64,000 bases of DNA from UBA699 sp050261915. Lineage in GTDB: Bacteria; Bacillota; Clostridia; Clostridiales; Clostridiaceae. The notes under the pieces were generated by a model that saw only the letters and a list, made by a program, of their open reading frames with translations, made no database searches and was not told the DNA's origin. The stretch's first letter is position 1. Each line of letters starts with the position of its first letter. Made by a program: the position numbers and the translations under genes. Location: the NCBI GenBank assembly GCA_050261915.1, contig JBLNDT010000057.1, positions 62,001 through 126,000 on the forward strand, read 5' to 3'. Below are positions 34,748-43,116 of the stretch, piece after piece.

Positions 34748-35737
34748 TTACCTCCTTGCGCCAAATTTAACTGGAGGGCATAGTCGGTCGATTAATGGAG
34801 TAAGAGCATTCATTAACAATATTGAATAACAAACGCCTTCTGGATAACCGCCTTTTAACCTTATAAGTGTAGTTAACAAACCACAGCCTAAGGCAAATAT
34901 AACTTGTCCCTTCCTAGTAAGAGGAATAGTTACCATATCTGTTGCCATGAAGAAAGCACCAATTACAAGTCCACCTGACATCATGTGAAGTATTGGGTCT
35001 CCTGTAAACAGACCTGCTGGTCCAAAAATCCAAGTAAGTAATCCTACGCTGCCTATCATAACAACTGGAATCTGCCAATTAACATATTTCTTGTATATAA
35101 GGAATAGTCCGCCAAGTACCAAAAGTATTGTGGAGGTTTCTCCTAAAGAACCGTTTCTGTTACCTATCAATAAAGCCTGGTATAAATGAGCAGTTCCGCC
35201 ATAAGCCGTAACTACTGCATCATAACCCTGCTGTTTTAACATGTTAAGTGGTGTCGCTGATGATACAACATCTACACTTGACTGAATCTTTGTCCATGTA
35301 GTCATTGCTACAGGCCATGATACCATAAGTGCAGCTCTTCCTATATGAGCAGGGTTGAATATGTTGTATCCAAGTCCTCCCATAGAATGCTTAGCTATAA
35401 CTATTGATATGAAAGATCCTATTGCAGCCATATAGTATGGAAGTGAAGGCGGCAGACACATAGTCAATAGAAGTCCTGTTAAGAATGCACTTCCATCCAT
35501 AACAGTTATAGGCTTCTTTCTTACTTTTTCTGTAACATATTCAAAGAATACTGCGGATAATATACCAACTACCAATAATATGAATGCGTGCATACCAAAG
35601 TGATATGCTCCATATAATGCAGCGGGAGCCAGTGCTATATTTACGGTCCACATAATTTTGCTTATTGATTCATCAGAACGAATGTGCGGTGAGGTGGACA
35701 CGGTTAGTAAATTTTCATTTAATTTTGCTTCAGCCAT
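34748..35737 (-). CDS. rnfD: Rnf complex membrane flavoprotein RnfD
   Basis: 329 residues, ten membrane helices. VSSATPLNML carries the threonine that links FMN by phosphoester, as in NqrB/RnfD. SMGGLGYNIFNPAHIGRAAL and KGGYPEGVCYSILLMNA are conserved. Third-step carrier in the electron path and likely site of ion movement. Immediately follows rnfC (13 bases) and is contiguous with rnfG. Confidence 0.97.
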   Translation of the reverse strand: MAEAKLNENLLTVSTSPHIRSDESISKIMWTVNIALAPAALYGAYHFGMHAFILLVVGILSAVFFEYVTEKVRKKPITVMDGSAFLTGLLLTMCLPPSLPYYMAAIGSFISIVIAKHSMGGLGYNIFNPAHIGRAALMVSWPVAMTTWTKIQSSVDVVSSATPLNMLKQQGYDAVVTAYGGTAHLYQALLIGNRNGSLGETSTILLVLGGLFLIYKKYVNWQIPVVMIGSVGLLTWIFGPAGLFTGDPILHMMSGGLVIGAFFMATDMVTIPLTRKGQVIFALGCGLLTTLIRLKGGYPEGVCYSILLMNALTPLIDRLCPPVKFGARR

Positions 35738-35750
35738 TAACTTTCACCCC

Positions 35751-37085
35751 CTATTTTTGTGCAGCCTTGGCAGCAGCAGCTTTAGCTGCATTTTGTGCCT
35801 TGCTATATTTAATGTATTGAACTATATTACGTTTTGCAGGACAGCCGTAAACACAGCTTCCGCATTCAATACAATCCAAAAGGCTGTAATCTTCTTTAGC
35901 TTCCTCAACGAGATTTCTTTCACCAAGTATGCTTAACATGCTTGGGTTAAGTCCCATTGGACAAGCATCTATACATTTACCACATCTTATACAAGGTGAT
36001 TCAGTGCCAGTATTAGCTTCACCCTTGGCAAATAATAGTATTCCTGAAGAACCCTTCATTATTGGGAAATCAGCACCAGATAGTGCAAATCCCATCATTG
36101 GTCCTCCTGAGATTAACTTTTCTGGCTGGCTTGAGAAGCCGCCGCATAGGTCTATAGCATCTTGAATTGATGAACCAATCCTAAGTAAAAGGTTCTTAGG
36201 CTCCTTTATAGCTTGGCCACTTACAGTTGTTACTCTTTCTATTAGTGGAATACCTTGTGTTACAGCATCACAAATTGCAGCAACTGTTCCAACGTTTTGA
36301 ACTACAACTCCAACATCCATTGGAAGTCCGCCGGATGGTACTTCCTTGTTAATCAGTGCCTTTATAAGCATTTTTTCAGCACCTTGAGGGTATCTTGTAG
36401 GCAATGCTACTACCTTTATGTCTGTTCCTTCAACTGCTTTTTTCATTGCTTCCACAGCATCCATTTTGTTTTCTTCAATTCCGATAAATCCGTTTGTAAC
36501 ACCTAGAGCCTTCATTACTATTTTGACTCCTGTTGCTACTCTTTCTGATTCTTCAAGCATCATTCTGTGGTCCGCTGTTAAATATGGTTCACATTCAGCA
36601 GCATTTAATATAAAGGTATCAATTTTCTTTTCTGGAGGTGGTGCAAGTTTAACATGAGTAGGAAATGTAGCTCCTCCCATACCAACTATACCAGCTTCCT
36701 TAATAATGCCTTTGATAGTATTTGAGTCTAATTTCTGCCAATCTCTCTCTGCAGGAATTCCATCCATCCACTGGTCTTGTCCATCGTTTTCAATAACAAT
36801 AGACATGCATTTTCCAAACATTGGATGAGGATATTCAGCAACGTCAATAACTTTTCCTGATATCGAAGCATGTATAGGGCTGGATACAAAAGCATCACTA
36901 CTAGCAATAACTTGTCCCTTTTTAACTTCATCACCTTTATTTACTACAGGCGTACAAGGAGCACCAATGTGCTGTCTTACAGGAATTATTACTTTGCTTG
37001 GCAGAGGTGCTACTTCGATCGCTTTACCAGCAGTATAGCTTTTTCGATCATTTGGGTGCACTCCACCGCGAAACAATTTTGCCAT
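35751..37085 (-). CDS. rnfC: Rnf complex NAD-binding subunit RnfC
   Basis: 444 residues. A peripheral subunit with an NADH/FMN-binding Rossmann-like domain (FRGGVHPNDRKSYTAGKAIE, GIVGMGGATFPTHVKL) and two ferredoxin clusters near the C terminus (CIRCGKCIDACPMGLNP and CIECGSCVYGCPAKRNI). It is the electron exit to NAD. The C-terminal 15 residues are Ala/Lys-rich, echoing the longer tail of RnfB. ATG at 37085; the 91 bases separating it from rseC hold a possible TATAAT box, so an internal promoter is possible. Confidence 0.97.
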   Translation of the reverse strand: MAKLFRGGVHPNDRKSYTAGKAIEVAPLPSKVIIPVRQHIGAPCTPVVNKGDEVKKGQVIASSDAFVSSPIHASISGKVIDVAEYPHPMFGKCMSIVIENDGQDQWMDGIPAERDWQKLDSNTIKGIIKEAGIVGMGGATFPTHVKLAPPPEKKIDTFILNAAECEPYLTADHRMMLEESERVATGVKIVMKALGVTNGFIGIEENKMDAVEAMKKAVEGTDIKVVALPTRYPQGAEKMLIKALINKEVPSGGLPMDVGVVVQNVGTVAAICDAVTQGIPLIERVTTVSGQAIKEPKNLLLRIGSSIQDAIDLCGGFSSQPEKLISGGPMMGFALSGADFPIMKGSSGILLFAKGEANTGTESPCIRCGKCIDACPMGLNPSMLSILGERNLVEEAKEDYSLLDCIECGSCVYGCPAKRNIVQYIKYSKAQNAAKAAAAKAAQK

Positions 37086-37176
37086 TTTTAAACACCTCTC
37101 TCAATAAAATTAATTTATATTTAAAGTAAGCAATAAAAAATATATTATAGCTTTTTAACTTTAGTCCTATTTACAA

Positions 37177-37593
37177 TTATACTATATTTGTTATAACCGG
37201 CTGCATCTTTACATCATTTCTTGCAGATTTGTCAAAGAACTTAATATATAATACTGATAAGGCAAATGCAATTATGCCTCCTATAACCTGAAAAGTAACA
37301 ATTGAATTTGAACCAATATTATTTGCAGCATAACCTCCAGCCATGGCCCCTAAAAAAATTGCAACCAGAGGTAGTATATAAACAATAAACGCAGCTTGAA
37401 GCATATTTACTTCTTGGATTTCAAAAGTGACATTCTGCCCTACTTTTGCTCCAATAGGATTTCTTGCATCCAGTATCATGGCATTATCTCCAGGGCATGC
37501 ACCGCAATTCTTGCAGTCACCGTGCCTTGTTGCTCTTACTTTGGCCATATTCCCATGAACTTCAACTACAATTCCTACCTGTTCCTTCTTCAT
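37177..37593 (-). CDS. RseC/MucC-type SoxR-reducing-system protein
   Basis: 138 residues. The N-terminal soluble part has a Cys cluster, CKNCGACPGDNAM, after GIVVEVHGNMAKVRATRHGD. Two membrane helices follow (about 65-85 and 95-115), with the GAKVGQ loop, the typical RseC/MucC layout. Family members are found beside Rnf genes and probably contribute to assembly or redox status of the complex. Here it lies 91 bases upstream of rnfC in the same direction. ATG at 37593 after AGGAGGTGTGAATC. Confidence 0.9.
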   Translation of the reverse strand: MKKEQVGIVVEVHGNMAKVRATRHGDCKNCGACPGDNAMILDARNPIGAKVGQNVTFEIQEVNMLQAAFIVYILPLVAIFLGAMAGGYAANNIGSNSIVTFQVIGGIIAFALSVLYIKFFDKSARNDVKMQPVITNIV

Positions 37594-38219
37594 GATTCAC
37601 ACCTCCTAAAGGCATATAAAAATGTACTAAATATTAAATATATATTATATCAAATATAAGTGCATTTTGCACCGAAAATGTTGTTTCCAAATCTGTATTA
37701 CTATTTTTTTTCTGCTGTACCATATAATAGATTTGGGTTTTTGATGTGTGTTATAAAAAATATCTACGTTTGTAATTATACCTGTTAAAAAAATAATTAC
37801 AATACTTTTTGCAGGATATTGCATAAAAATATTTTGCTTAAAATCAAAAAAATTAACGTGTTTGTTAAAAATATACTCTTTAAGTTCTAAAAAACTCTAT
37901 TCTTTGTTTCATTATTAAATATTACAATCTGATAAATATAGCATTTTTTGATACATTTCAGTTAATAAATCCAATTATATTCCAATCTTTATGATTTATG
38001 TACAAACAATGTATAAAATTTAACAATTTAAGCTTATTTGCAACTGTTGGTTTTATATAATGCATTTTTTAATTCATTTTGATAATATTTATGCAATTGC
38101 GTAAAATTTCAAATATAGTTGTTTCAGAATATTTTGAAAACTTTTATAATAATGAAATTTTAGTATTATATTTTTTTTTATTTGTTGTTATATTGTTTTT
38201 TTCTATTAATTAATAAAAA
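37594..38219. other. Long AT-rich intergenic region
   Basis: About 625 bases without a gene on either strand. The DNA is extremely AT-rich, with poly-T runs. A weak minus-strand promoter for rseC-rnf is visible: GTGCAA (37672-37667), 17 bases, TATAAT (37649-37644). Otherwise I see no structured RNA, repeat or tRNA. Confidence 0.5.
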
Positions 38220-38254
38220 AACAACCAATGCTGCCTATAGTTTCATTGGTTGTT
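38220..38254. terminator. Terminator after the ygeY-like gene
   Basis: ACAACCAATG and CATTGGTTGT form a perfect hairpin, flanked by A6 and T6, so usable from both sides. Confidence 0.9.
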
Positions 38255-38264
38255 TTTTATGCTT

Positions 38265-39452
38265 TTATTTATTATATATGGACTTCAGCATTCCGTAGTA
38301 GCCGGCTGCCCCTTTTAACAATTGCTCTACTTCAATGTATTCATCTATAGTATGCGCCATGTTTTCTCTTGAAGGCCCAAAGCCAATGGTTTTAATTCCT
38401 TTTTCTCCAGCATAATGACTTCCATTTGTACAAAAAGAATAATGAGACAATCCTGTTTCTATACCCTCTCCTTTTATTCCTCTTATTGCTTTTATTACAA
38501 ATTCGTCGCTAGCATCAATTATCCAGGCTGGAAAAAACCTTTCACCTTTAATTTTTTCACCAGTATAGCAGCGTTCTTCCCCAAATGCATAGGATACCCT
38601 GGCATCAAACTCAATATCATCTTTTTTCATTTCATTTATAAGCGCTTGAATTGGTGCCAGCACACTTTCCTTTGTTTCGCCAACCAGGGTCCTTCTGTCA
38701 AAGGTTGCTCTGCAGTATTCAGGCACTACTGATGCACCAGGATAAGGATAGGATTTTATATCTGTGAGCACCAGTATACCTTTCCCAAGAATAGGGTGCT
38801 CCGGTGGCTTAACTTCCTGAACTCTTTCAATTAATTTTGACATTTTATAAACAGCATTTATCCCCTTGTCCGGATTTGCAGAATGGGCAGGTTTTCCAAA
38901 GGTTTCTATTACTACTTCTGCCCTCCCACGCTGTCCAATTTTTACATTTAATTCAGAGGATTCCCCAATCACCACATAATCCGGATTTACTCTGGCACTT
39001 ATGCTTGAAGATGCTATACCCTCAAACATTTCCTCATGTACCACACCTGAAATAAATATGTCACCATCAAAATCTTTAGCGAAATCTTTAGCGAAATTTG
39101 CTACACCCACAATCATTGCACTTAACTGACCTTTCATGTCAGAAGCGCCTCTGCCATATATCTTTCCCGCCTTCACCTCTCCACCAAAAGGATCTACAGT
39201 CCATTTTGCTTCGTCTCCAACTGGTACAGTGTCCATATGGGCATCAAATAAAATTTTTACTCCCGGGTTCCTTCCTTTTATATGCCCTAAAACATTTCCA
39301 TAACTATCTACAGAATACTCATCAAACCCAAATTCCTTAAAAACACTTTTCAGCTCATCGGCCATAAGGTTTTCTTCTCCTGAGTAGCTTTTTATTCTTA
39401 TAAGCCTCTGGCAAAGACTTGTAACTTCATTTTTAACATTATCCCTTAGCAT
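38265..39452 (-). CDS. M20 family metallopeptidase, YgeY-like
   Basis: About 395 residues. An M20 amidohydrolase with metal ligands ILFDAHMDTVPVGD (His and Asp), GRGASDMKG, VHEEMFEG (catalytic Glu pair) and the lid domain with GQRGRAEVVIETFG. Closest in style to the YgeY branch (associated in Escherichia coli with ygeX and selenium/purine genes), which hydrolyses an amide of unknown substrate. ATG at 39452 overlaps the end of the diaminopropionate ammonia-lyase gene by 7 bases, so the two are translationally coupled; an upstream in-frame TTG lies before the GGGGGAA ribosome site. It contains a small tandem repeat (FAKDFAKD). Confidence 0.88.
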   Translation of the reverse strand: MLRDNVKNEVTSLCQRLIRIKSYSGEENLMADELKSVFKEFGFDEYSVDSYGNVLGHIKGRNPGVKILFDAHMDTVPVGDEAKWTVDPFGGEVKAGKIYGRGASDMKGQLSAMIVGVANFAKDFAKDFDGDIFISGVVHEEMFEGIASSSISARVNPDYVVIGESSELNVKIGQRGRAEVVIETFGKPAHSANPDKGINAVYKMSKLIERVQEVKPPEHPILGKGILVLTDIKSYPYPGASVVPEYCRATFDRRTLVGETKESVLAPIQALINEMKKDDIEFDARVSYAFGEERCYTGEKIKGERFFPAWIIDASDEFVIKAIRGIKGEGIETGLSHYSFCTNGSHYAGEKGIKTIGFGPSRENMAHTIDEYIEVEQLLKGAAGYYGMLKSIYNK

Positions 39453-40657
39453 ACTGGGTATTCCCCCTGCCAAACAATTTTTCTATACTTGTCCGGGTCT
39501 GTATCCCCTTCGGTACTGAACAACAGTACTCTTGAGTTTTCATCAAGACAAAGTTTTTCTTTTATTTCCTTTAGTTTCCCCATCTCCATCAACGCAGTTA
39601 TAAGCCCTGCTGAAACAGCTCCAGATTCTCCAGAAACAACTTTTGTATCATTCTTTATACCGTTCCCAAGAATTCTCATTCCATAAGCCGAAACCCAATC
39701 AGGACATGATACAAAGGCATGACAATAGTTTTTAAGAATTTCCCAGCCCAAAGTATTAGCCTCTCCACAGGCTAGTCCAGCCATAATAGTATTCATTTCT
39801 CCTCCTACAGCTACAAGTGTTCCATCTTCCTTTAAGGCAGACCTATATAGGCAGTCAGCTGCATCTGCTTCCACCACAATTGTTTTAGGACATTCTTCTC
39901 CAAACACTGAAGCAAAAAAGCCAAGTACCCCTGAAGCAAAGGAACCAACTCCAGCTTGAACAAATATGTGGGTTGGCTTTTCTACTCCAGCTTTTCTCAT
40001 TTGCTCCAGAGCCTCAAAAGCCATAGTCCCATACCCCTGCATGATCCATGATGGTATGTCTTCATATCCTTCCCAGGCAGTATCCTGTACCATTACACCA
40101 TTGTTATTATTGGCATAATCATTTGCAAGCCTAACTGCATCATCATAATTAAGATCTGTAATTTCAGCCTCTGCCCCTTCTGCTCTAATGTTTTCAAGCC
40201 TTGTTAATGAAGAACCCTTAGGCATATAAACCACAGACTTTTGTCCAAGCCTATTTGCTGTCCAAGCAACACCTCGACCGTGGTTTCCGTCAGTTGCTGT
40301 AACAAAGGTTATATCCCCGAGTCTTTCCTTTGTTTCATTAGAGGTGAGTAAATTATAATTCACTTCAGATATATCCAGCTTCAGCTTCCCGGCAAGATAT
40401 TTTCCCATGGCAAGAGAGCCTCCAAGGACTTTAAATGCATTTAACCCAAATCTATAAGACTCGTCTTTAATAAATATTTTATTAACACCTAATCGCTGAG
40501 CCAGGTTGTCAAGTGATACCAGTGGTGTTTCAGTATATTCCGGAAAGCTTTCATGAAACCTTTTCCCTTTTAATATCTCCTCATGGCTTAAAAACTTTAT
40601 GCTTTCTGCTTTGTTCCCCTTTGGCAGATTGTTTAAAACACATTTTATTTCCCCCAT
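39446..40657 (-). CDS. dpaL: 2,3-diaminopropionate ammonia-lyase
   Basis: Pyridoxal-phosphate enzyme that splits 2,3-diaminopropionate to pyruvate and two ammonia. 403 residues; FIKDESYRFGLNAFKVLGG carries the PLP lysine, TATDGNHGRGVAWTA is the cofactor-phosphate segment, VGSFASGVLGF and SGESGAVSAGL bind substrate and phosphate. This is the YgeX/DpaL branch of fold-type II enzymes. It heads a two-gene unit with the YgeY-like peptidase, as in ygeXY of enterobacteria, which suggests the peptidase frees the amino acid from a dipeptide or amide. ATG at 40657 after GGGGGGATAAAA. Confidence 0.93.
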   Translation of the reverse strand: MGEIKCVLNNLPKGNKAESIKFLSHEEILKGKRFHESFPEYTETPLVSLDNLAQRLGVNKIFIKDESYRFGLNAFKVLGGSLAMGKYLAGKLKLDISEVNYNLLTSNETKERLGDITFVTATDGNHGRGVAWTANRLGQKSVVYMPKGSSLTRLENIRAEGAEAEITDLNYDDAVRLANDYANNNNGVMVQDTAWEGYEDIPSWIMQGYGTMAFEALEQMRKAGVEKPTHIFVQAGVGSFASGVLGFFASVFGEECPKTIVVEADAADCLYRSALKEDGTLVAVGGEMNTIMAGLACGEANTLGWEILKNYCHAFVSCPDWVSAYGMRILGNGIKNDTKVVSGESGAVSAGLITALMEMGKLKEIKEKLCLDENSRVLLFSTEGDTDPDKYRKIVWQGEYPVC

Positions 40658-40756
40658 TTTTATCCCCCCATTACTAATTTATTATTAAGTTCAACATAAA
40701 ATAATTTATTCCTTCTAATATTTGCCCAAGATTTTCTGTTATTTTGATAAAAAAAA

Positions 40757-40776
40757 GCCTTGGCAAATGCCAAAGC
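40757..40776 (-). terminator. Terminator after the TtcA-like gene
   Basis: GCTTTGGCA and TGCCAAGGC pair around a short loop and are followed on the minus strand by T8. Confidence 0.9.
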
Positions 40777-40786
40777 TCTCTAATAC

Positions 40787-41653
40787 TTATTCTTCATCGT
40801 AAAAATCTAAAAAGGAATATTTCTTGCCATCCTTTTCCCAGCCTAAAACCGAGTTCATGTTTACATTTAATGCTGCGTTAAAAATTGATTTGTCCACATC
40901 ATTGAAATCCTTTTTAATGTTTTTTATCATTTCTTTTATTTCATATCTTTTGTTTCCTATTTTCTTTGCAGCAACCATACATGAACAATTTAAAGGCCAT
41001 ATACCTGCATTTTGTATAAATCTTTCTATATTAGGTTCTTCAATATAATACATAGGCCTAATTAGCTCTATTCCATCAAAGTTTGTAGATTTTAATTTGG
41101 GCATCATGGTTTTGAAGTTTCCTGAATATAGTACATTAAGCATGGTAGTTTCTATAACATCATTAAAATGATGACCTAGTGCAAGTTTATTGCACCCAAG
41201 CTCCTTTGCCTTTGTGTAAAGGGACCCCCTTCTCATTCTTGCACACATATAGCATGGATAATCCTGTGCAATCCTGTCTACCGCTTCAAAAATCCCTGAC
41301 TCAAAGAGATGTATTGGTATGTTTAAATAATTACAATTGTCAATTAATAGACTTTTTATATTTTCATGATAACCTGGGTCCATAGCTATAAACTCAAGTT
41401 CAAAGTTAACTTTCCTATGTTTAATAAGCTGTTGAAACAGCTTAGCCATAAGCATGCTGTCTTTTCCACCTGAAATGGCTACTGCAATTCTGTCTCCATC
41501 TTCAATTAAATCAAAATCATTAATTGCTTTAACAAACTTTGCCCATATTTTTTTTCTGTATCTTTTGGTTATGCTGTGCTCAATTTCCTCTAGAGGTCTT
41601 CTTTCATTGAAAGGTACCAGTATATCACAGCCTTGACCTGAAATTCCACTCAT
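40787..41653 (-). CDS. TtcA-like tRNA 2-thiocytidine synthetase family protein
   Basis: About 288 residues. The N-terminal PP-loop AVAISGGKDSMLMAKLF activates the target base with ATP, and YPCYMCARMRRG and WPLNCSCMVAAKK give the Cys residues that hold an iron-sulfur cluster in TtcA. LALGHHFNDVIETTMLN is the usual family block. TtcA adds sulfur to cytidine 32 of some tRNAs. The exact tRNA target in clostridia is not certain. ATG at 41653 follows CGAGGTGTTTTA. Confidence 0.87.
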   Translation of the reverse strand: MSGISGQGCDILVPFNERRPLEEIEHSITKRYRKKIWAKFVKAINDFDLIEDGDRIAVAISGGKDSMLMAKLFQQLIKHRKVNFELEFIAMDPGYHENIKSLLIDNCNYLNIPIHLFESGIFEAVDRIAQDYPCYMCARMRRGSLYTKAKELGCNKLALGHHFNDVIETTMLNVLYSGNFKTMMPKLKSTNFDGIELIRPMYYIEEPNIERFIQNAGIWPLNCSCMVAAKKIGNKRYEIKEMIKNIKKDFNDVDKSIFNAALNVNMNSVLGWEKDGKKYSFLDFYDEE

Positions 41654-41716
41654 TAAAACACCTCGTTCCAAAGATAAATTATATCATTTTTAATCACCAT
41701 ATGCCATATAATTTTC

Positions 41717-41745
41717 TTGAACTTTACTTAATTGTCTGCTATATT
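41717..41745 (+). promoter_or_regulatory. Promoter of the antiporter leader transcript
   Basis: TTGAAC (41717-41722) and TATATT (41740-41745) with a 17-base spacer, giving a start near 41752 and a leader of about 105 bases. Confidence 0.65.
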
Positions 41746-41764
41746 ATAAATGAATTTAATAATA

Positions 41765-41846
41765 GATTCGGTTGGCAAATGAAAATTTGTTTCAAGAATT
41801 TGTTTCTTGGGTGGGAAACTTTTGTTTTCCGCCTTTATTTTTTTTT
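41765..41846 (+). promoter_or_regulatory. Attenuator leader, candidate cation-sensing riboswitch
   Basis: Two small stems (CAAAT/ATTTG with GAAA loop at 41776-41789; CAAGAA/TTCTTG at 41793-41809) precede a terminator hairpin, GGTGGGAAAC and GTTTTCCGCC around TTTT (41810-41833). An almost uninterrupted T run (41834-41846) ends one base before the GGAGG ribosome site. A terminator in that position has no other purpose than conditional read-through. Na+- and Li+-sensing riboswitch classes (DUF1646 and nhaA-I motifs) are known upstream of such transporters; whether this is one of them could not be decided by eye. Confidence 0.6.
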
Positions 41847-41857
41847 GGAGGTGCAAC

Positions 41858-43087
41858 ATGGAATCAACTGTTGTTATTTTAGCTGAAGACTTAATGAAAA
41901 TTATATCCCTTTGCATATTTACAGGGATAATTTGTATGAAAATTGGCAATAGGGTACATATCCCCGATGTGGTGCTGTTTATTTTTTCCGGGATACTTCT
42001 TGGTCCAGAATTACTAAATTTAATAAGCTTTAAAAATTATAAAACCGGAAGCCAGTTTATTCTATCCTTTGGAGCAGCCTATATATTATACGATGGGGGA
42101 CGTGAAATAAGGTTAAAGGTCTTAAACAAGGTAAAGCTGTCGGTTTTGACCTTAGCCACACTTGGAGTGCTTATAACCACCTTTATAACTGGATATTTTA
42201 CAGCAGTTGTGTTTCATATACCTTTTATTTATGCATTGCTTCTTGGTTCAGTTATAGCATCCACTGACCCATCTGTTTTAGTTCCATTATTTAAAAAAGT
42301 AAAAATATCAAACAAACCAAAGCAGACAATAATTTCAGAATCTGCCTTTAATGATGCTGCAGCAGCTATTATTACATTTTCTATCATTGGAATTATCCAA
42401 GGGGGAAACTTTTCTATGGTTTCAAGCTTATCTGAGCTTATGATAAAAGCTATAGGTGGTATTGCTGTGGGCTCAGTGGTTGGATACTCATCAACTCTGC
42501 TTGTTTCAGAGAAGAAGTATAATTTTCTTAACGGGTATCCTGGTGAAATGTCAGTGGCTGCAGTAATTGGTGCATACTTTCTAGCCGAGCATCTTCACCT
42601 AAGTGGTTTCATGGCTGTATTCCTGGTTGGTATATTCTGCGGCAACAAGGAAACCTTTAGACTTTCAATTAATCCACATCATGAAAACCTCCACTTAAGC
42701 TTTAAGGATGTATTAATAAGCCTTATTAGAATACTTATTTTTATAATTCTTGGAACACAGCTTAAAATTTCAATTTTGTCTCTATATTTTACAAAGTCAT
42801 TGATTGTGATTTTGGCGTTTATTTTCATTGGAAGACCAGTGTCCGTTATATTATCTACCTTCTTAGATAAGCCTGCTAAATGGAACATACGTGAGCTTGC
42901 TTACTTAATGTGGACACGAGAAACAGGGGTTATACCAGCTGCATTGGCTGCCACTATAGTAAGCATGAATATAGCACATGCTGAAATAATTACCTCTGTT
43001 ACCTTCATGGCTATAATTATAACTCTAACTTTTCAGGCCAGTACAGCTGGTTTAGCTGCTAAAATTCTAAAACTGGATATGGATTAA
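41858..43087 (+). CDS. Cation/proton antiporter, CPA family
   Basis: About 409 residues with 11-12 membrane helices. ASTDPSVLVPLFKKV near the middle is the ion-binding TDP signature of CPA1 antiporters, SAFNDAAAAIITF fits the second conserved Asp/Asn helix, and helix 9 includes GFMAVFLVGIFCGN. It should exchange Na+ (or K+/Li+) for H+. There is no C-terminal regulatory domain. ATG at 41858 follows GGAGGTGCAAC; a longer frame from 41807 includes part of the terminator hairpin and was rejected. Preceded by an attenuator and followed by a bidirectional terminator. Confidence 0.9.
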   Translation: MESTVVILAEDLMKIISLCIFTGIICMKIGNRVHIPDVVLFIFSGILLGPELLNLISFKNYKTGSQFILSFGAAYILYDGGREIRLKVLNKVKLSVLTLATLGVLITTFITGYFTAVVFHIPFIYALLLGSVIASTDPSVLVPLFKKVKISNKPKQTIISESAFNDAAAAIITFSIIGIIQGGNFSMVSSLSELMIKAIGGIAVGSVVGYSSTLLVSEKKYNFLNGYPGEMSVAAVIGAYFLAEHLHLSGFMAVFLVGIFCGNKETFRLSINPHHENLHLSFKDVLISLIRILIFIILGTQLKISILSLYFTKSLIVILAFIFIGRPVSVILSTFLDKPAKWNIRELAYLMWTRETGVIPAALAATIVSMNIAHAEIITSVTFMAIIITLTFQASTAGLAAKILKLDMD

Positions 43088-43090
43088 ATT

Positions 43091-43114
43091 AAAAGGGCCT
43101 TTACGGGCCCTTTT
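43091..43114. terminator. Bidirectional terminator
   Basis: AAAAGGGCC and GGGCCCTTTT arms with a short loop, ending the antiporter gene and the convergent dbpA. Confidence 0.88.
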
Positions 43115-43116
43115 AT

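Noticed and set aside
37820..38030. Rex-type TTGTTAA-N4-TTAACAA operator in the rnf upstream region
   Set aside because: Only isolated half-sites (TTTGTTAAAA, TTTAACAA) were found, never in the needed arrangement.
41701..41886. 61-codon plus-strand frame across the antiporter leader
   Set aside because: It starts before the promoter and runs through the terminator hairpin into the antiporter gene; no ribosome site.
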